A stretch of 64,000 nt of DNA from Sistotremastrum niveocremeum HHB9708 (Eukaryota > Basidiomycota > Agaricomycetes > Sistotremastrales > Sistotremastraceae), in the NCBI GenBank assembly GCA_001630475.1, contig KV419397.1, positions 81,640 through 145,639 of the forward strand, written 5' to 3'. Both the position numbers and the translations under genes were made by a program. Positions 49,777 through 60,785 of this stretch are shown piece by piece (within the stretch, counting starts at the first letter, position 1; each line of letters opens with the position of its first letter). The notes under the pieces were generated by a model. The model was given only the letters and a program-made list of their open reading frames with translations. It did not search any database and was not told where the DNA came from.

Positions 49777-50998
49777 ATGACTTCCAAACGCTCTGGGTTC
49801 ATCGCTCTGGCCTACGCCTTCACTGTCGTACTCGCACAAACATGTATGTACCGATTGAATCTATTAATTATCAGCGCTGATCGTCTTTGCAGGTCCTCCG
49901 CAGATTTTCTGCCCCGTAACATACAGCGATGCCAAGCTTCCCGATCCCTTCACTTTCTTCGGCGGCTCTCCCGTGCAGACAAAGGCTGACTGGGCTTGCC
50001 GTGCTGCAGAAATCGACGCTCTCTTCCAGAAAGACGAACTGGGTGCCATACCCGGCCCTCCTACAACCTTGACTGCGAGCTACTCCAACAAGGTTCTCAC
50101 CATCACCGTTTCTAATGGCGGAACTTCAATCTCATTCGCACCGACAATCACTTATCCTACCACCGGAAGCGCCCCATACCCAGCCATCATCGCGTATGAC
50201 GGTGGAAGCATTCCCATCCCCAACACCGTCGCCACCATCAACTTCAACATCGACGAGTTTGCCCAGCAGAATGACGGAACTAGCCGTGGAGTGGGCAAAT
50301 TCTATACATTATTCGGGTCGAACGCATCTGCAGGTGCTATGGCGGCTTGGGCTTGGGGAGTCAGTCGCATCATCGACGCACTTCAGATCACCCCGTCGGC
50401 GAATATCAACCTCTCCAAGATCGGTGTCACAGGCTGCTCCCGAAACGGCAAAGGAGCCTTTGTAGCCGGCGCCTTCGACTCTCGTATTGCCCTTACTATT
50501 CCTCAAGAATCAGGTTCAGGAGGTGCCGCATGCTGGCGCATTTCCGACTGGCAGTTAGCTCAGGGAACTAACGTCCAGACCGCCCACGAAATCGTCACCG
50601 AGAACGTCTGGTTCTCCACCCTCTTCAATCCCTTCGTCAACGTCATCCCTACACTTCCCTTCGATCATCATCTTCTCGCCGGTCTCGTCGCTCCTCGTGG
50701 TCTCTTCGTCATCGAGAACACGGAGTACGATTGGCTTGGTAGTCAATCGACAAACGGTTGCATGAGAGCAGGCCAAGAAGTCTACAAAGCCCTCGGTGCA
50801 GCTGACAGCATGGGTTTCTCCCAGATCGGAAATCATCCTCATTGCCAATTCCCTTCTTCACAGCAAGGAAATCTGACGAACTTTATCAACAAGTTCCTCC
50901 TCGGCCAGAACACGAATACGAACATCATTGTTTCGGACGGTAGCTTCACCTTCAACAAAGCTCAATGGATCGACTGGACTACTCCGACTCTGTCGTAG
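49777..50998 (+). CDS. 4-O-methyl-glucuronoyl methylesterase (CE15 family)
   Basis: Secreted enzyme that cuts ester bonds between lignin alcohols and 4-O-methyl-glucuronic acid on xylan, helping wood decay. Start ATG 49777; signal peptide SGFIALAYAFTVVLAQT, then one intron (about 49842-49893) to CPPQIFCPVTYSDAKLPDPF. CE15 signatures: the nucleophile loop VTGCSRNGKGAFVAGAFDSR (Ser in GCSRNGK), the acid region IALTIPQESGSGGAACWRIS, LPFDHHLLAGLVAPRGLFVI and the catalytic His in IGNHPHCQF. About 390 residues, stop at 50996-50998. No N-terminal CBM1 cellulose-binding module or linker, which some fungal members carry. It looks complete. This points to a lignocellulose-degrading lifestyle. Confidence 0.95.
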
Positions 50999-51516
50999 AC
51001 GAGTTGCCGTTGCTTGGATGTTCTAGTTTTGCGGTGACACTCAGGCTCGTGTGCGAGCAGACCAGTACGACATTAATACTTATTGTCTTCACTATCGCTT
51101 TTTCGATCTCTTACGAGACCGACATGATTAGTCAGTCATAGTCGTAATGAGACGCGCTCATTGTACATGTCGATTCCAAGACCTGAATATCGAGATTATC
51201 CGACGCATATATACTTCACTCGTGGACACATGGATTTGCTTCCGCTCTCGATGTCCAAGCGTCGGCTGCGCTGAGTGTGGTGATATTAATAGCTCAGATT
51301 AGAGAATCACTCCATGTGCACATATGTATCCATGTGGCATTACTTCTGATTATATCGCGATATCGATTAGCACTGCTCCTCTGCGAGTTGAAGTCAGTGG
51401 CATCCACAAATTTCGACAATATCCAGCCCTCTTTCCAAAAATGAAGCTTTCATCTTCAATTGACTTCGGCGCCTCTTACCCCCCGCCCAAGTTGCCTTCA
51501 AGCTGTAAATGCCAGG
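50999..51516. other. intergenic, no gene seen
   Basis: 3' region of the esterase gene and promoter of the DUF6535 gene. An upstream frame from 51460 begins at a TTG, not an ATG, so I did not extend the next gene into it. Confidence 0.5.
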
Positions 51517-54125
51517 ATGGCATCCCCTCAGCCATCCAGCTCGGCGATCCAAAGTCCCGATAACCCGCAAACGCAACTCCCTTCAGAACTATCATCTCTC
51601 GTAAAAGCATTCCTCGAAACCCAGACAGAGCTCCTTCGAAGACAAGATGAAAATCACAAAGAAATCGCCGGACTACTACGAACTCAAGTCAAATACCTCA
51701 GCACTCTCCAACAACAAGTTCTGAGCGGTCAGCCACACACTCCCTCAAGCTTGACAGTTCTGATACTGACAAATCAACAGATGAAAAGCCTCTGAATCCG
51801 CGTAAATGGAACGACGAGTCGGGATGGGCGGCAGTGTTCAAATCAGCCATAACGCAAACCAGAGAAGTCGCAGAGGTGTGGAAGACAGGAATGGATGTCA
51901 ACCTCGTTTTCGTAGGCCACCTTACTTTTTCTGATACGTCTCAGATCTCATTAGCTTTGATTTGTAGATCGCACTGTTCCTGACAGTCGTCACGGCATTC
52001 TTGATCCCCGCTATACAAAATATTGGGCCTCAAGCTGGTGATAATACAGAAAATGCCACAGCACAGCCGTCCCTCTCAGCAGAAATCGCTGCTCTGCTCT
52101 TTTACTCGTCCCTAATCATCAGCGTACGTGGCATATATCTCTATCCCTATCAATATTCCACCAGCTCAATCCACGACTCCAGATCCTCACAGCAATCCTA
52201 TCCGTCCTGATGCGTCAATGGATCGGCAAGCTGATCAGCAATCCACCCAGTAAACGATACAAAGACCGTGCAATGCGCCACGTCGAAATGCGAGACCTCG
52301 CCGAAAAATCAATCCTCTTCCTCCTCAAAATCCTCAACATGTCCTTAATCCTCTCCATCGGCCTCTTCGTCGCAGGCCTGCTCTACCAACTATGGGCTCT
52401 CTCAGCTTCATTCCGCTCTCAACAATCCGTCATTCTTATCACCGCTATTGTCGGTTCACTCTTTACGGTCCTCGTCACTGTCGTTGGAGGGTTCACGACG
52501 GCACATGCGGTGTATCACAAGAATTCTCCATTTTCCAATATCCTATCCGATTTCCTCCGGAACATCATCAGCCGCTCCTCATTCTGGAGTAAACATCTCC
52601 TAGATTCGCCTCAAAAGACATCCTGGACATCCGACTCCAAGCTCTGTTATTACCGCCTCGTACAAGAAACGACCGATCCCTTAATCCTTGATTCTGCAGC
52701 TCCGCTCCTTCAATGGAACCGCCTGGACGAAACGGTAGCAGGACCTTATCTAGATGCAGCTCTCCGAGTCTTAGCTACCGATTCATCCACACAAGCCCGT
52801 CTCACAATGACAATGCACCTCCAAGAAGCCGACCTCAAAGATTTCTCTTCACTCGTTCTCCACCCACCTCTCAAGCCGATATTCAAACAACTAGAATGGA
52901 CACTCTCAGCACGATACAACGACGCTCTTCGAATTCGAGCAGATCATCGCCGGATATACTTTACGGTGATTCTCAAGTTGATGCAATGCCACACCTCGTT
53001 CGATCTATGGAAAGAAGGCGACTTATTTGAAGATTCCCTATCGCGCGCTCTTCGATCTAATGGACGTTCTTTTCCTGACTGCGACTGGTCAGATCATCCT
53101 TTCTCACAAGCCCTTCACGAATTCACGATTCTGCGCAAAACACTCCCGAAACCCGATCTTCTCAGAATCCTCAATCGCGCCGGCCTAACTCGAATCTCAC
53201 TCCTCCTCTCTCTACTCCATGTCCGGCCTTCCGCGGAAGTCCCCTGGTCGTCCATCGAGCCTATTCTGGATCTTATAATCGCAAAAGACGATTACCAAAT
53301 CCTAGACTCCCTCGATGCCGCCTTTCCTCCTACATCTCCCTCTCAACCCTATGACCGAATCCACACCACATCCCTCCGATTCCTCCTCTTCATCACAACA
53401 CGCATCACTCCCCCATCCTCAATCCTCATCCCCCCATCCTTCGATCCATCCCACGCAATCCACACAGCTATCCAGTCCCCTGAAATACTCCGTATGACAC
53501 GTGCGGAATTAGCAAGACATTTCGACGCACTTATGGGATTTGTGGCTAGGTGTCCTTTGGAGAGGATTAGCGGGAAGGAGGGGTTGGGGGTTTTCTTGGA
53601 GAGGTGTGTGTGTGATGAAGGGAGGTTGTTGCATGTTGGGACTAGGGATGCTGCGAGGAGGTATTTGGATGAGAATCGTGCGTCCTTTCCTTCTCAGTAT
53701 TCGGTGGGTGATGCTGATTTTTGGGGCGGGGCGGTAGAGTTGTGGCTGAAGAGAGATGTGGAGGAACGGGAGACGTATGAAAATTCATCTTGGAGATATT
53801 CAGGTGCGCCATTTCAATTTCTTTCTCCTAGGCCCGCTCCGATGATATTAATGCACATTCAGGCGATCCATCCGCTCCAAGTCCAACGCTAACTACTCTG
53901 AATCTAACCCGTACACGAACGCGCACGCGCACGTCATCTATCCACTCCGTGCACTCTGTTCATTCAGTCCATTCGGCGCGTTCGGTGAATATATCTCCAC
54001 CAAGTCCTTCTTCGCCTACCCGAGCTAGACTTCCTACACAATCTCGGGAACGCGGACACGGACAGCTGCCGCCGCCTTCGTCGTATATAAGTCTGGAGAT
54101 GCAAAGACCTCAACCTCGGATCTAA
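51517..54125 (+). CDS. DUF6535 membrane protein, complete
   Basis: Second member of the mushroom DUF6535 family here. Start ATG 51517 (MASPQPSSSAIQSPDNPQTQ), then a helix (RRQDENHKEIAGLLRTQVKY). The family block NPRKWNDESGWAAVFKSAIT and VAEVWKTGMDVNLVFV follow, then IALFLTVVTAFLIPAIQNI, ALLFYSSLIISV, MRQWIGKLI and helices SLILSIGLFVAGLLYQLWAL and VILITAIVGSLFTVLVTVVG, so about four membrane segments. A large cytosolic-looking region of about 450 residues follows. The last intron (about 53811-53860) matters: unspliced, the frame stops at 53892. Spliced, it continues into a basic, repetitive tail (LTRTRTRTRTSSIHSVHSVH, then QPRI) ending at TAA 54123-54125. Function is unknown. The N-terminal half is clearly homologous to the gene at the left edge. 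Confidence 0.85.
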
Positions 54126-55205
54126 TTTAATCCCAACACCAACATTGTCATCGAAGTGCGAAACGTTAATGTCAATCTCGAATAAATCGAAACGACCCGG
54201 ATGGGGAGGAAGACGAAGACGTGCGTCGACGATCTTGGACTACGGACCGAAATAGCTGTTAGCTCTTTATGCTCCCATCCGCCCCTTTCAAGACCGGCGT
54301 ACGTACACACATCTATCTGCATATCCAGAACATGCAGACTGCCAAAAATTCCAGCTTCCCAGAGATAGACACTGGCGCCCAAGAAACGCCACCCCACAAT
54401 AAATGAGTACACCTCGACGACGACTTCCCTACCACGATGCTACTCAATCAAGTCACATGCTGTCTTCACCACAATAGTACTCCTCTCAGTCTCATGCCAG
54501 TGTGGAACTCAACGCATCGCCCGATCCATTGTATTCTCCTATTCCTTACACGCTCTACGCTCCACGCTCCGCGTTCACGTCTGTTTATATGATGGTGGAC
54601 TTTTGATACTCTTTCGTTTCGAAGATCATGTGAATGTCCCATTTGTTTAGGAGTGAGTGAGTGAGTCTGTTGCCTTGACGTCGGCCTCCTCTGGATCTGT
54701 GCATATGCATATGCATGTACAGGTTTCGTATCCATTGACATAGGCGTGTAGGACAAGGACATCATGCGGTGCGCGGTGAACTGGAACACTAAATGTATGT
54801 GTTAATCTTAGGAATTCGAAGCGTATATGTTTCTAATGTAATCGTCCAATAACAATATATCAATACTCTCATCTATAATCCCACATCGTTACAAATTCCA
54901 CTCGCACGTAGATCCATCAATCGAACCCATCAATCACCATCCCATTGACAACCACTCCAACCAACCCAACCAATCCTAATCAGACTCACGACTCTCACAG
55001 AAGCTCACAACGGCTCGACTAATAGTACTCTGAAACTGAAAGTTGATCAAAATCAAATGTAAAGCGTTTCATCGTATTCGGTACACATGTACAGTACTGC
55101 ATTTTCTTCCATGTGTTATACTAATCCACTCAAAACCCGCGTTTGAAGGATATAAACAAAGAACGACTCTCGACTCGATTAATAACCTACGCGACTCGAC
55201 TCGAC
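54126..55205. other. convergent 3' intergenic region, no gene seen
   Basis: About 1.1 kb between the DUF6535 and GPCR genes, which end towards each other. Short frames (for example 54466-54789, minus) have no motif support. Confidence 0.5.
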
Positions 55206-56895
55206 TCATTTCCATCCCCTCCTCTCTTCATACCTCTCCTGCGGTGTCTCAGGCCTCTGACTCTGAGGTTCCCTCCGCTCAAGATCAACCATATCCCACC
55301 TCTCCGATTCCCCACTCTTCAATCCCTCATGGCCCATACTTTCTCTGAGGGTCCTATCATCATCCCCATCTCCTTCCAAATCGCTATAATCACTCCCCTC
55401 ATCATGCTCTTCATCGTGCCCATGTCCATGCTCGCCATCCTCCCCATGTCCATGCCCGCGCTGTGACCGTCGAGGCGACCGGAAATTGGAAGAACGAGCA
55501 GAGTATGGCGGGTGACGAGGTGAATGAGGATCCAGATCTTCAATATCAAACATATACCCATCTTCTACTATTCGCAGCGTCGCACTTCCTCCTGATCCTC
55601 CTGAGCCGTCGGTTTTGGATCGTGATAAATCGGCCCCTCCCCTTTCCTCATCGTATTTCTCGGTGGAAGGGTCAAAGGCGCGAGTTCTAGAGTTGGAAGT
55701 GGAGTTGGGAGGGGGAGGGAATGGTTTGACGGGATCCGCGAAGGGGTCGATAGAGTCGACTCGTGGAGGAATCCCCTGCTCACCATGCTCGTGCTCGTTA
55801 ACACTCGCAGGCATAACAAACGGCGTAACATGCATCCCCTTGACAAACTCCCCACTCTTCCTGGGCGTCTCCAACACCGGCATAGTCTCCACACTCGGGA
55901 AAATCCTCCTCGTCGTCAACAACAAAACCGCGTTCACAAACCCATTCAAATTAAACACAAAGTCCGCCGCTACCGTCCATCCAAACGGCACCCTATGTCC
56001 TCCAAATGCAGATAGACGGGCTAAAGCGATAGGGAGGACTAGAAGTGTATAAGCGACGGGATACCAGATCATGTGAGAGACTGTTTTGAGCATTGCGCTG
56101 TCTACGTCGTCTCTGCATAGACGGAGTTCCCAGGAGAGGGAACGGGAGATGTGGATGATGCGCATTTTACGGCCTTTGCCTATGATGTTGCCTCGCATGC
56201 GGAAGAAGACGAGGATGTAGATTAGGAATGAGAGGCCTGCGCTTAGGAACATCTGCACCAGAGTCAGTAAAGGGGAGGAGAGGAGGGCCTCCCTGCGGTC
56301 GCCGAAAGGAGGGACGTACGAAGAGATATTCGAGATAACGTTGGGCTTTGGGATAGAGATCTGTGATCCAGCACCAATATCCTGATACACCGAAATAGGG
56401 CCCAAGATCTTCTTTCTGAATCGCCACTGGTCCTACGAACACCACGACGCCCACAAGGGACCATACGCCACATAAAACGGCTATCATCTCTTTCCTAGTC
56501 GAGCGAAAGCGGAGAAAGAGGAGGTTGAATATATGTCCTGCAATGACAAGATTCCAAAGCGCCGTAGCGACATTCCCCGCATTTTTCCACCCTCCTTGCA
56601 TATAACATAGCGGGCCATAGGTAACATCTCCAGTTATAATCCATCGAAGGGAGATGGTAGAGCCGACGGATTGGATGAGGTTGGCGATGAGGAGGGAGGA
56701 GTAGTAGGGAGTGACGTGGGTGCGTGGGAAGAGCGATTCGCCGGAGAGTTTTTTGTATGATTGGAAGAGGGCGATGGAGAGGACGGAGAGGAGGGAGAGG
56801 AGTGCGGAAGCTACCAGAGCTGCGACACTTGATCGTTCGGAGGGAGAGTAGGTCACTTGCAGGGCGGACTGTTCACTCATCGCAGTGACCGGCAC
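55206..56895 (-). CDS. cAMP-receptor-like seven-helix GPCR with long acidic His/Asp-rich tail
   Basis: Plasma-membrane receptor of the fungal cAMP-receptor-like/Git3-like class, expected to signal through a G-alpha protein. Start ATG 56895, or MSEQ at 56880. Helices seen: VAALVASALLSLLSVLSIAL, YYSSLLIANLIQSVGSTISL, ALWNLVIAGHIFNLLFLRF, MIAVLCGVWSLVGVVVFVGP, then after one intron (about 56253-56322) LSAGLSFLIYILVFFRM, MIWYPVAYTLLVLPIALARL and GWTVAADFVFNLNGFVNAVL. A Cys in GPLCYMQGGWKNAG and one in GYWCW could form the usual extracellular disulphide. The cytoplasmic tail is about 220 residues, rich in Ser, Pro, Asp, Glu and His (RGHGHGEDGEHGHGHDEEHD). It stops at TGA 55206-55208. The ligand cannot be told from sequence. 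Confidence 0.85.
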
Positions 56896-56949
56896 TGGAG
56901 AACACGGGGAAGAGCGGGCGAGTATAAGAGCGAGTTGAGATCATTGTTG

Positions 56950-57525
56950 TCAGTGTTGAGCGATAGCCGGAGTTGCTATGCGATCAGAGAATGGTATCTT
57001 CAACAATGCACCAAATGAATCTTGGACTACAATTGCTGATCCCGTCACCGACGACGACGAGAGTGATTGATTGATCTCTTGATCGATTGGATGACACGGT
57101 GTACGTCGCGGTCCAGCCAGACTAGCCACAGTTATTATCCTGCTCCGAGGCCGAGAGAGAACATGGGGCGGTAGCAGAATATCCATTCCCGGTGGAGCAC
57201 TCTCCCCATCCGAATTCACGAATACAGGTCCGGTATCCTCGTCCTCGTCGTCTTCCACGTCCGGCAGAGCATACACACAACTCCGAGCATCGCACATCCC
57301 CCCTCTTCTCACCAGTCCAATCCGGACAAAAATCGACCGCAAACTCGAATTCTCGACCTCCAGCCTGCATTGCATTACGTAATCCACTCCGCCCCAAAGA
57401 TTCGTCGCGCTCTCAAAAAAATTCATCGAGCTCGCTGTACGGCGCGACGAGCACGTACGTTTGCTTTGGTGATCGCATAGAGGCGTTGAGAGTATTATTT
57501 GGGAATTAAGGAGAGTGGAAGACAC
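56950..57525 (-). CDS. hypothetical protein, single exon
   Basis: 191-residue open frame from ATG 57525 to TGA 56950-56952. I recognise no family. It reads MSSTLLNSQIILSTPLCDHQ, then NLWGGVDYVMQCRLEVENSS, MCDARSCVYALPDVEDDEDE (an acidic patch), PPGMDILLPPHVLSRPRSRI and VVQDSFGALLKIPFSDRIAT. No signal peptide or membrane segment. Its ATG is 214 bases from that of the desaturase on the other strand, so the two could share a promoter. Against it: its stop lies only 54 bases upstream of the GPCR start, leaving the GPCR promoter inside this frame, and the composition is not strongly protein-like. It may be spurious. Confidence 0.4.
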   Translation of the reverse strand: MSSTLLNSQIILSTPLCDHQSKRTCSSRRTASSMNFFESATNLWGGVDYVMQCRLEVENSSLRSIFVRIGLVRRGGMCDARSCVYALPDVEDDEDEDTGPVFVNSDGESAPPGMDILLPPHVLSRPRSRIITVASLAGPRRTPCHPIDQEINQSLSSSSVTGSAIVVQDSFGALLKIPFSDRIATPAIAQH

Positions 57526-57614
57526 GGTCTAGAGCGCGCACAGGGCCGAGTAGAGATCTTTGGGGACCAAGCATTCCGGCAACCCACTCCTTTTCGTTTT
57601 ACCCCGACCGGTAA

Positions 57615-57621
57615 TATATAG
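57615..57621 (+). promoter_or_regulatory. candidate TATA box of the delta-9 desaturase
   Basis: TATATAG about 120 bases upstream of ATG 57740, followed by a long C/T-rich leader (about 57622-57720), a pattern common in strongly expressed fungal genes. Confidence 0.4.
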
Positions 57622-57739
57622 TCCTCCCCAACCTCACCTCCACCACCACACCTCACTCTCTTCCCTTCCACGCTCCTCCCTCCTCCTCCTCCCTCTTCCA
57701 CGCCCCCGACGCTCACGGACACCGCTCACTGCGTTCGCA

Positions 57740-59362
57740 ATGTCAACAACGACCGACCCCAAAGCATTCGACCCCATCGATCCCCCAATCGACATCAACA
57801 TTCCCGACAACTACGTCCAACACACTCTCAAATCCACCAAACCCCTTCCCCCCGTCACCCTCTCCAACTTCTGGACAGAGCTAAACTGGCTTAATGTCGC
57901 TATACTGGGTATAACGCCCACCATTGCTCTGTACGGGCTGTTCACTACCAAGTTGACTTGGCAAACTGCGTTGTTCTCTGTGCTTTATTATTACATTACC
58001 GGTCTCGGTACGTCCCTTCCTTCCTAACGAAGATGATTAAAGCTAAGGAAGGACAGGTATTACCGCCGGATATCATCGACTCTGGGCACACAGATCATAC
58101 AACGCCTCCCTCCCCCTCCAATACTTCCTCGCCATAGCAGGCGCAGGCGCAGTCGAAGGCTCAATCCACTGGTGGTCCCGAGGCCACCGCGCACACCACC
58201 GCTACACCGATACAGACCTAGACCCCTACGGCGCGCACCACGGTCTCCTCTGGTCGCACATCGGCTGGATGATAGTCAATCCAAGACGAAGACCTGGAGT
58301 AGCTGATATTAGCGATTTGAGGAAGAATAAAGTTGTGAAATTTCAGCATCGGTGGTATCTTCCACTTATATTGGGTATGGGATTTGGAGTGCCGACTGTT
58401 TTGCCGGGGCTGCTTTGGGGGGATTGGAGGGGGGGATTTTTCTTTGCGGGTGCTGCGAGGTTGTGTTTCGTGCACCACGTACGCCTTCCTTCTCTACTCT
58501 TGTTATATTTATTAATATTCTCGCAGAGCACATTCTGCGTCAACTCCCTCGCGCACTGGCTAGGCGAAGCCCCCTTCGACGACAAACACACACCCCGAGA
58601 CCACGTCCTAACAGCACTCGTCACCATCGGCGAAGGATACCACAACTTCCATCATCAATTCCCAATGGATTACCGAAACGCTATAAAATGGTATCAGTAC
58701 GATCCTACAAAGTGGTTTATCGCTACTTGTCAGAAACTCGGTCTTGCCTCCCACTTGCGCGTAAGCCCTCCCCTTCTCAGTTTTATTAATTGAGGGAAAG
58801 AGATTGATGGGTGTGGGTGTAGGTATTCCCGGATAACGAAGTCCGAAAAGGACAACTCACAATGCAACTCAAAAAACTTCGCGCCCAACAAGATATCCTC
58901 GAATGGCCTACAGACTCCAACGAATTACCCGTCGTATCATGGGAATCCTTCCAAGAACAAGCACAATCCCGTCCTTTGGTTCTGATAAGTGGATATATCC
59001 ATGACGTGTCGAGGTTTATGGATGAACATCCTGGAGGACGTCATTTGTTGGCTAAGAATATTGGGAGGGATGCGACTACTGCTTTCTTTGGAGGGGTTTA
59101 TGATCATTCGAACGCTGCACACAATGTACGTCTCCCTCTCTCTTTTTATTTCATAGATACTGATGGTGGTGTGTGGTAGTTGCTTGCGATGATGCGTGTG
59201 GGTGTGTTGCACGGCGGCTTCCAACTAGCCGAAGATCCCGAGAAATACGAACGCTCCATCCCTCCATCGCAAAAACTTCGTGTATATCGAGCGACGGAGA
59301 TGACTAGTCCTTGGTCTTCGGCTTTGAGCGATGGGGAGTCTCATCATGGGCTTGCTGGTTAA
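57740..59362 (+). CDS. OLE1: delta-9 acyl-CoA (stearoyl-CoA) desaturase with C-terminal cytochrome b5 domain
   Basis: ER membrane di-iron enzyme putting the 9-10 double bond into palmitoyl- and stearoyl-CoA. Start ATG 57740 ([20 protein letters not shown]). Membrane segments include [19 protein letters not shown] and [20 protein letters not shown]. The three histidine boxes are intact: [14 protein letters not shown] (HX4H), [20 protein letters not shown] (HXXHH) and [20 protein letters not shown] (HXXHH). The fused cytochrome b5 donor follows, with [23 protein letters not shown] (haem HPGG) and [19 protein letters not shown]. Introns lie at about 58010-58057, 58480-58527, 58760-58822 and 59126-59180. 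It ends at TAA 59360-59362, about 460 residues. All expected catalytic residues are present. Together with ATP-citrate lyase it supports fatty acid supply. Confidence 0.96.
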
Positions 59363-59768
59363 CTTTGAGCTGCCAAGGTTAACGCATTGGCGTTGAGCTT
59401 ACTTCCCTTGCCGACTGGATTACTACTGGCTGGTTGGGGTTTGCATTATTTTGTGATTCAAATTATTGATTGACACGCTTCTCAATTTCTTTTCTCTTCC
59501 AATTTTTCTGCTTCTGATAATGAAATGCATTGTGATGATGGTGACGGTGATGACGAGTGGATGAGGACAAGGAGAGTTAGTAGAGAAGTAGTACTGCATG
59601 TAGTAGCTCTGAGCTGGTTAAAGAGCAATATAGATGCTTGATCCCAACTTCCAACTCCTCCTCGTGCTCTTCTCGACCGATCACATCCACACTCCAGTTA
59701 ACAAAAAAAAAAAAGTAAGCTGAACCAGCGAACACTGGAAGAAAAAAAAGGTTCCTTTTTTTTGTCTC
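59363..59768. other. desaturase 3' region with poly-A tract
   Basis: No gene seen. It holds a run of about 12 A residues at 59703-59714 and a poly-T run just before the TIR element. Confidence 0.5.
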
Positions 59769-60663
59769 GCGGTGCAAGGACCTCTGATAGTGCCGATGAC
59801 ACCCTGATCCGGAATTTCCGATTTTGGGTGCTTTTTACCCTCACAGAAAATCGCGATTTTGGGGCCCAAAATACCCGAAAATCGGATCTGGTTCGCCGGC
59901 ATGGCCAATTTTACCCGTTTGGCGGATCAGGGTGCCCAAAAATTGCGAAATTTTACCCGCAAACGTCGAAATTTCTCAAAAATCGCCGGAAAGGCTCAAA
60001 AACGGGTGTCTGGCCTTGTCAAAGTATTTCTTACGTGGTGGAAGGCTAAATACATCATGTAGAATTCAAATTTTCGTTATCGACGACAACACGATATGTA
60101 TTTCTTGTAAGCAGATGAACTGCCATACCCGGAACATCAGCATCTGCGCATGAGTTTCACTTTGGTCAGTTGTGATCTTTGAAGAGCTTTTGGCGTTTCT
60201 GCTTTAGCTACAGAGACCGCATTTTCAATAGGGGCAAATCGATATTATGTGGTAATAAACTCACACCGGTAGCAGCTGATGCGACCGCTTGGGCTGCGTT
60301 CAGGACATTGCCATCTTCAACAACACCCAAAGCCGGAGCGGTCTTCTTGTATAGCAGATCCCAAGACAGCGGTAACCGGCACTGTGATGGCTCTGCGGCA
60401 GTCGGCTATAACTGCAGTGAAAATATGTATTTATGATATATTTATATTGTCCACCTCGAGAGCAAATTGTGCCCCATTTTACCCTATATTGGATGCGGGT
60501 TCGCCGACAGCCCTACGGTCTATACCCTACCGAAAAATCTGGGTTTGCGCAAAATTTTGGCCTCCATACCCGACAAAAATCTGGGTTCGGTCCGCCCTTC
60601 GGGCGGATTTTACCCTACAGCGGATCTGGGATATCCCACCACTGTCAGGGGTCCTGCGGTGCA
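59769..60663. mobile_element. non-autonomous TIR DNA transposon (MITE-like) with 8-bp target duplication
   Basis: An 879-bp element at 59777-60655 bounded by terminal inverted repeats: left AGGACCTCTGATAGTG, right (reverse complement) AGGACCCCTGACAGTG, 14 of 16 identical, with weaker similarity for another 20 or so bases (both reach GATCCG). It is flanked by perfect direct repeats GCGGTGCA at 59769-59776 and 60656-60663. An 8-bp duplication fits hAT- or P-type transposases, though the ends do not match the common hAT TIR start, so the superfamily is open. The inside is full of short repeats such as ATTTTACCC and GGATCTGG, has no transposase frame and looks unlike the surrounding DNA. It sits between the desaturase and a tRNA gene. 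The exact target duplication suggests a fairly recent insertion. Confidence 0.78.
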
Positions 60664-60691
60664 TAGGACACCAACTCCCATAAAAAGAAAA

Positions 60692-60785
60692 TGGACGTTG
60701 TGAGGATTGAACTCACGGCTTCATGCAGTCTTCGGCTTCGAGAAGCCAATGCAAAGCAGGCACTCTACCACTGAGTTAAACGCCC
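60692..60785 (-). tRNA. tRNA-Ala (anticodon UGC) with a 22-nt intron
   Basis: The 5' end is at 60785. Acceptor stem GGGCGTT/AACGTCC has the G3-U70 pair that marks alanine tRNAs. D arm ACTC-AGTGGTA-GAGT, T arm GTGAG-TTCAATC-CTCAC, discriminator A. The anticodon loop reads TTTGCA, then a 22-nt intron at the usual 37/38 position, then T. The intron can fold into a GGCTT-CTCG-AAGCC hairpin. The mature length is 72 nt. The anticodon stem (CCTGC/GCATG) has one C-U mismatch. A T-rich Pol III terminator follows directly (plus-strand 60682-60691, AAAAAGAAAA). The TIR element's duplication ends 28 bases downstream of this gene. Confidence 0.88.
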
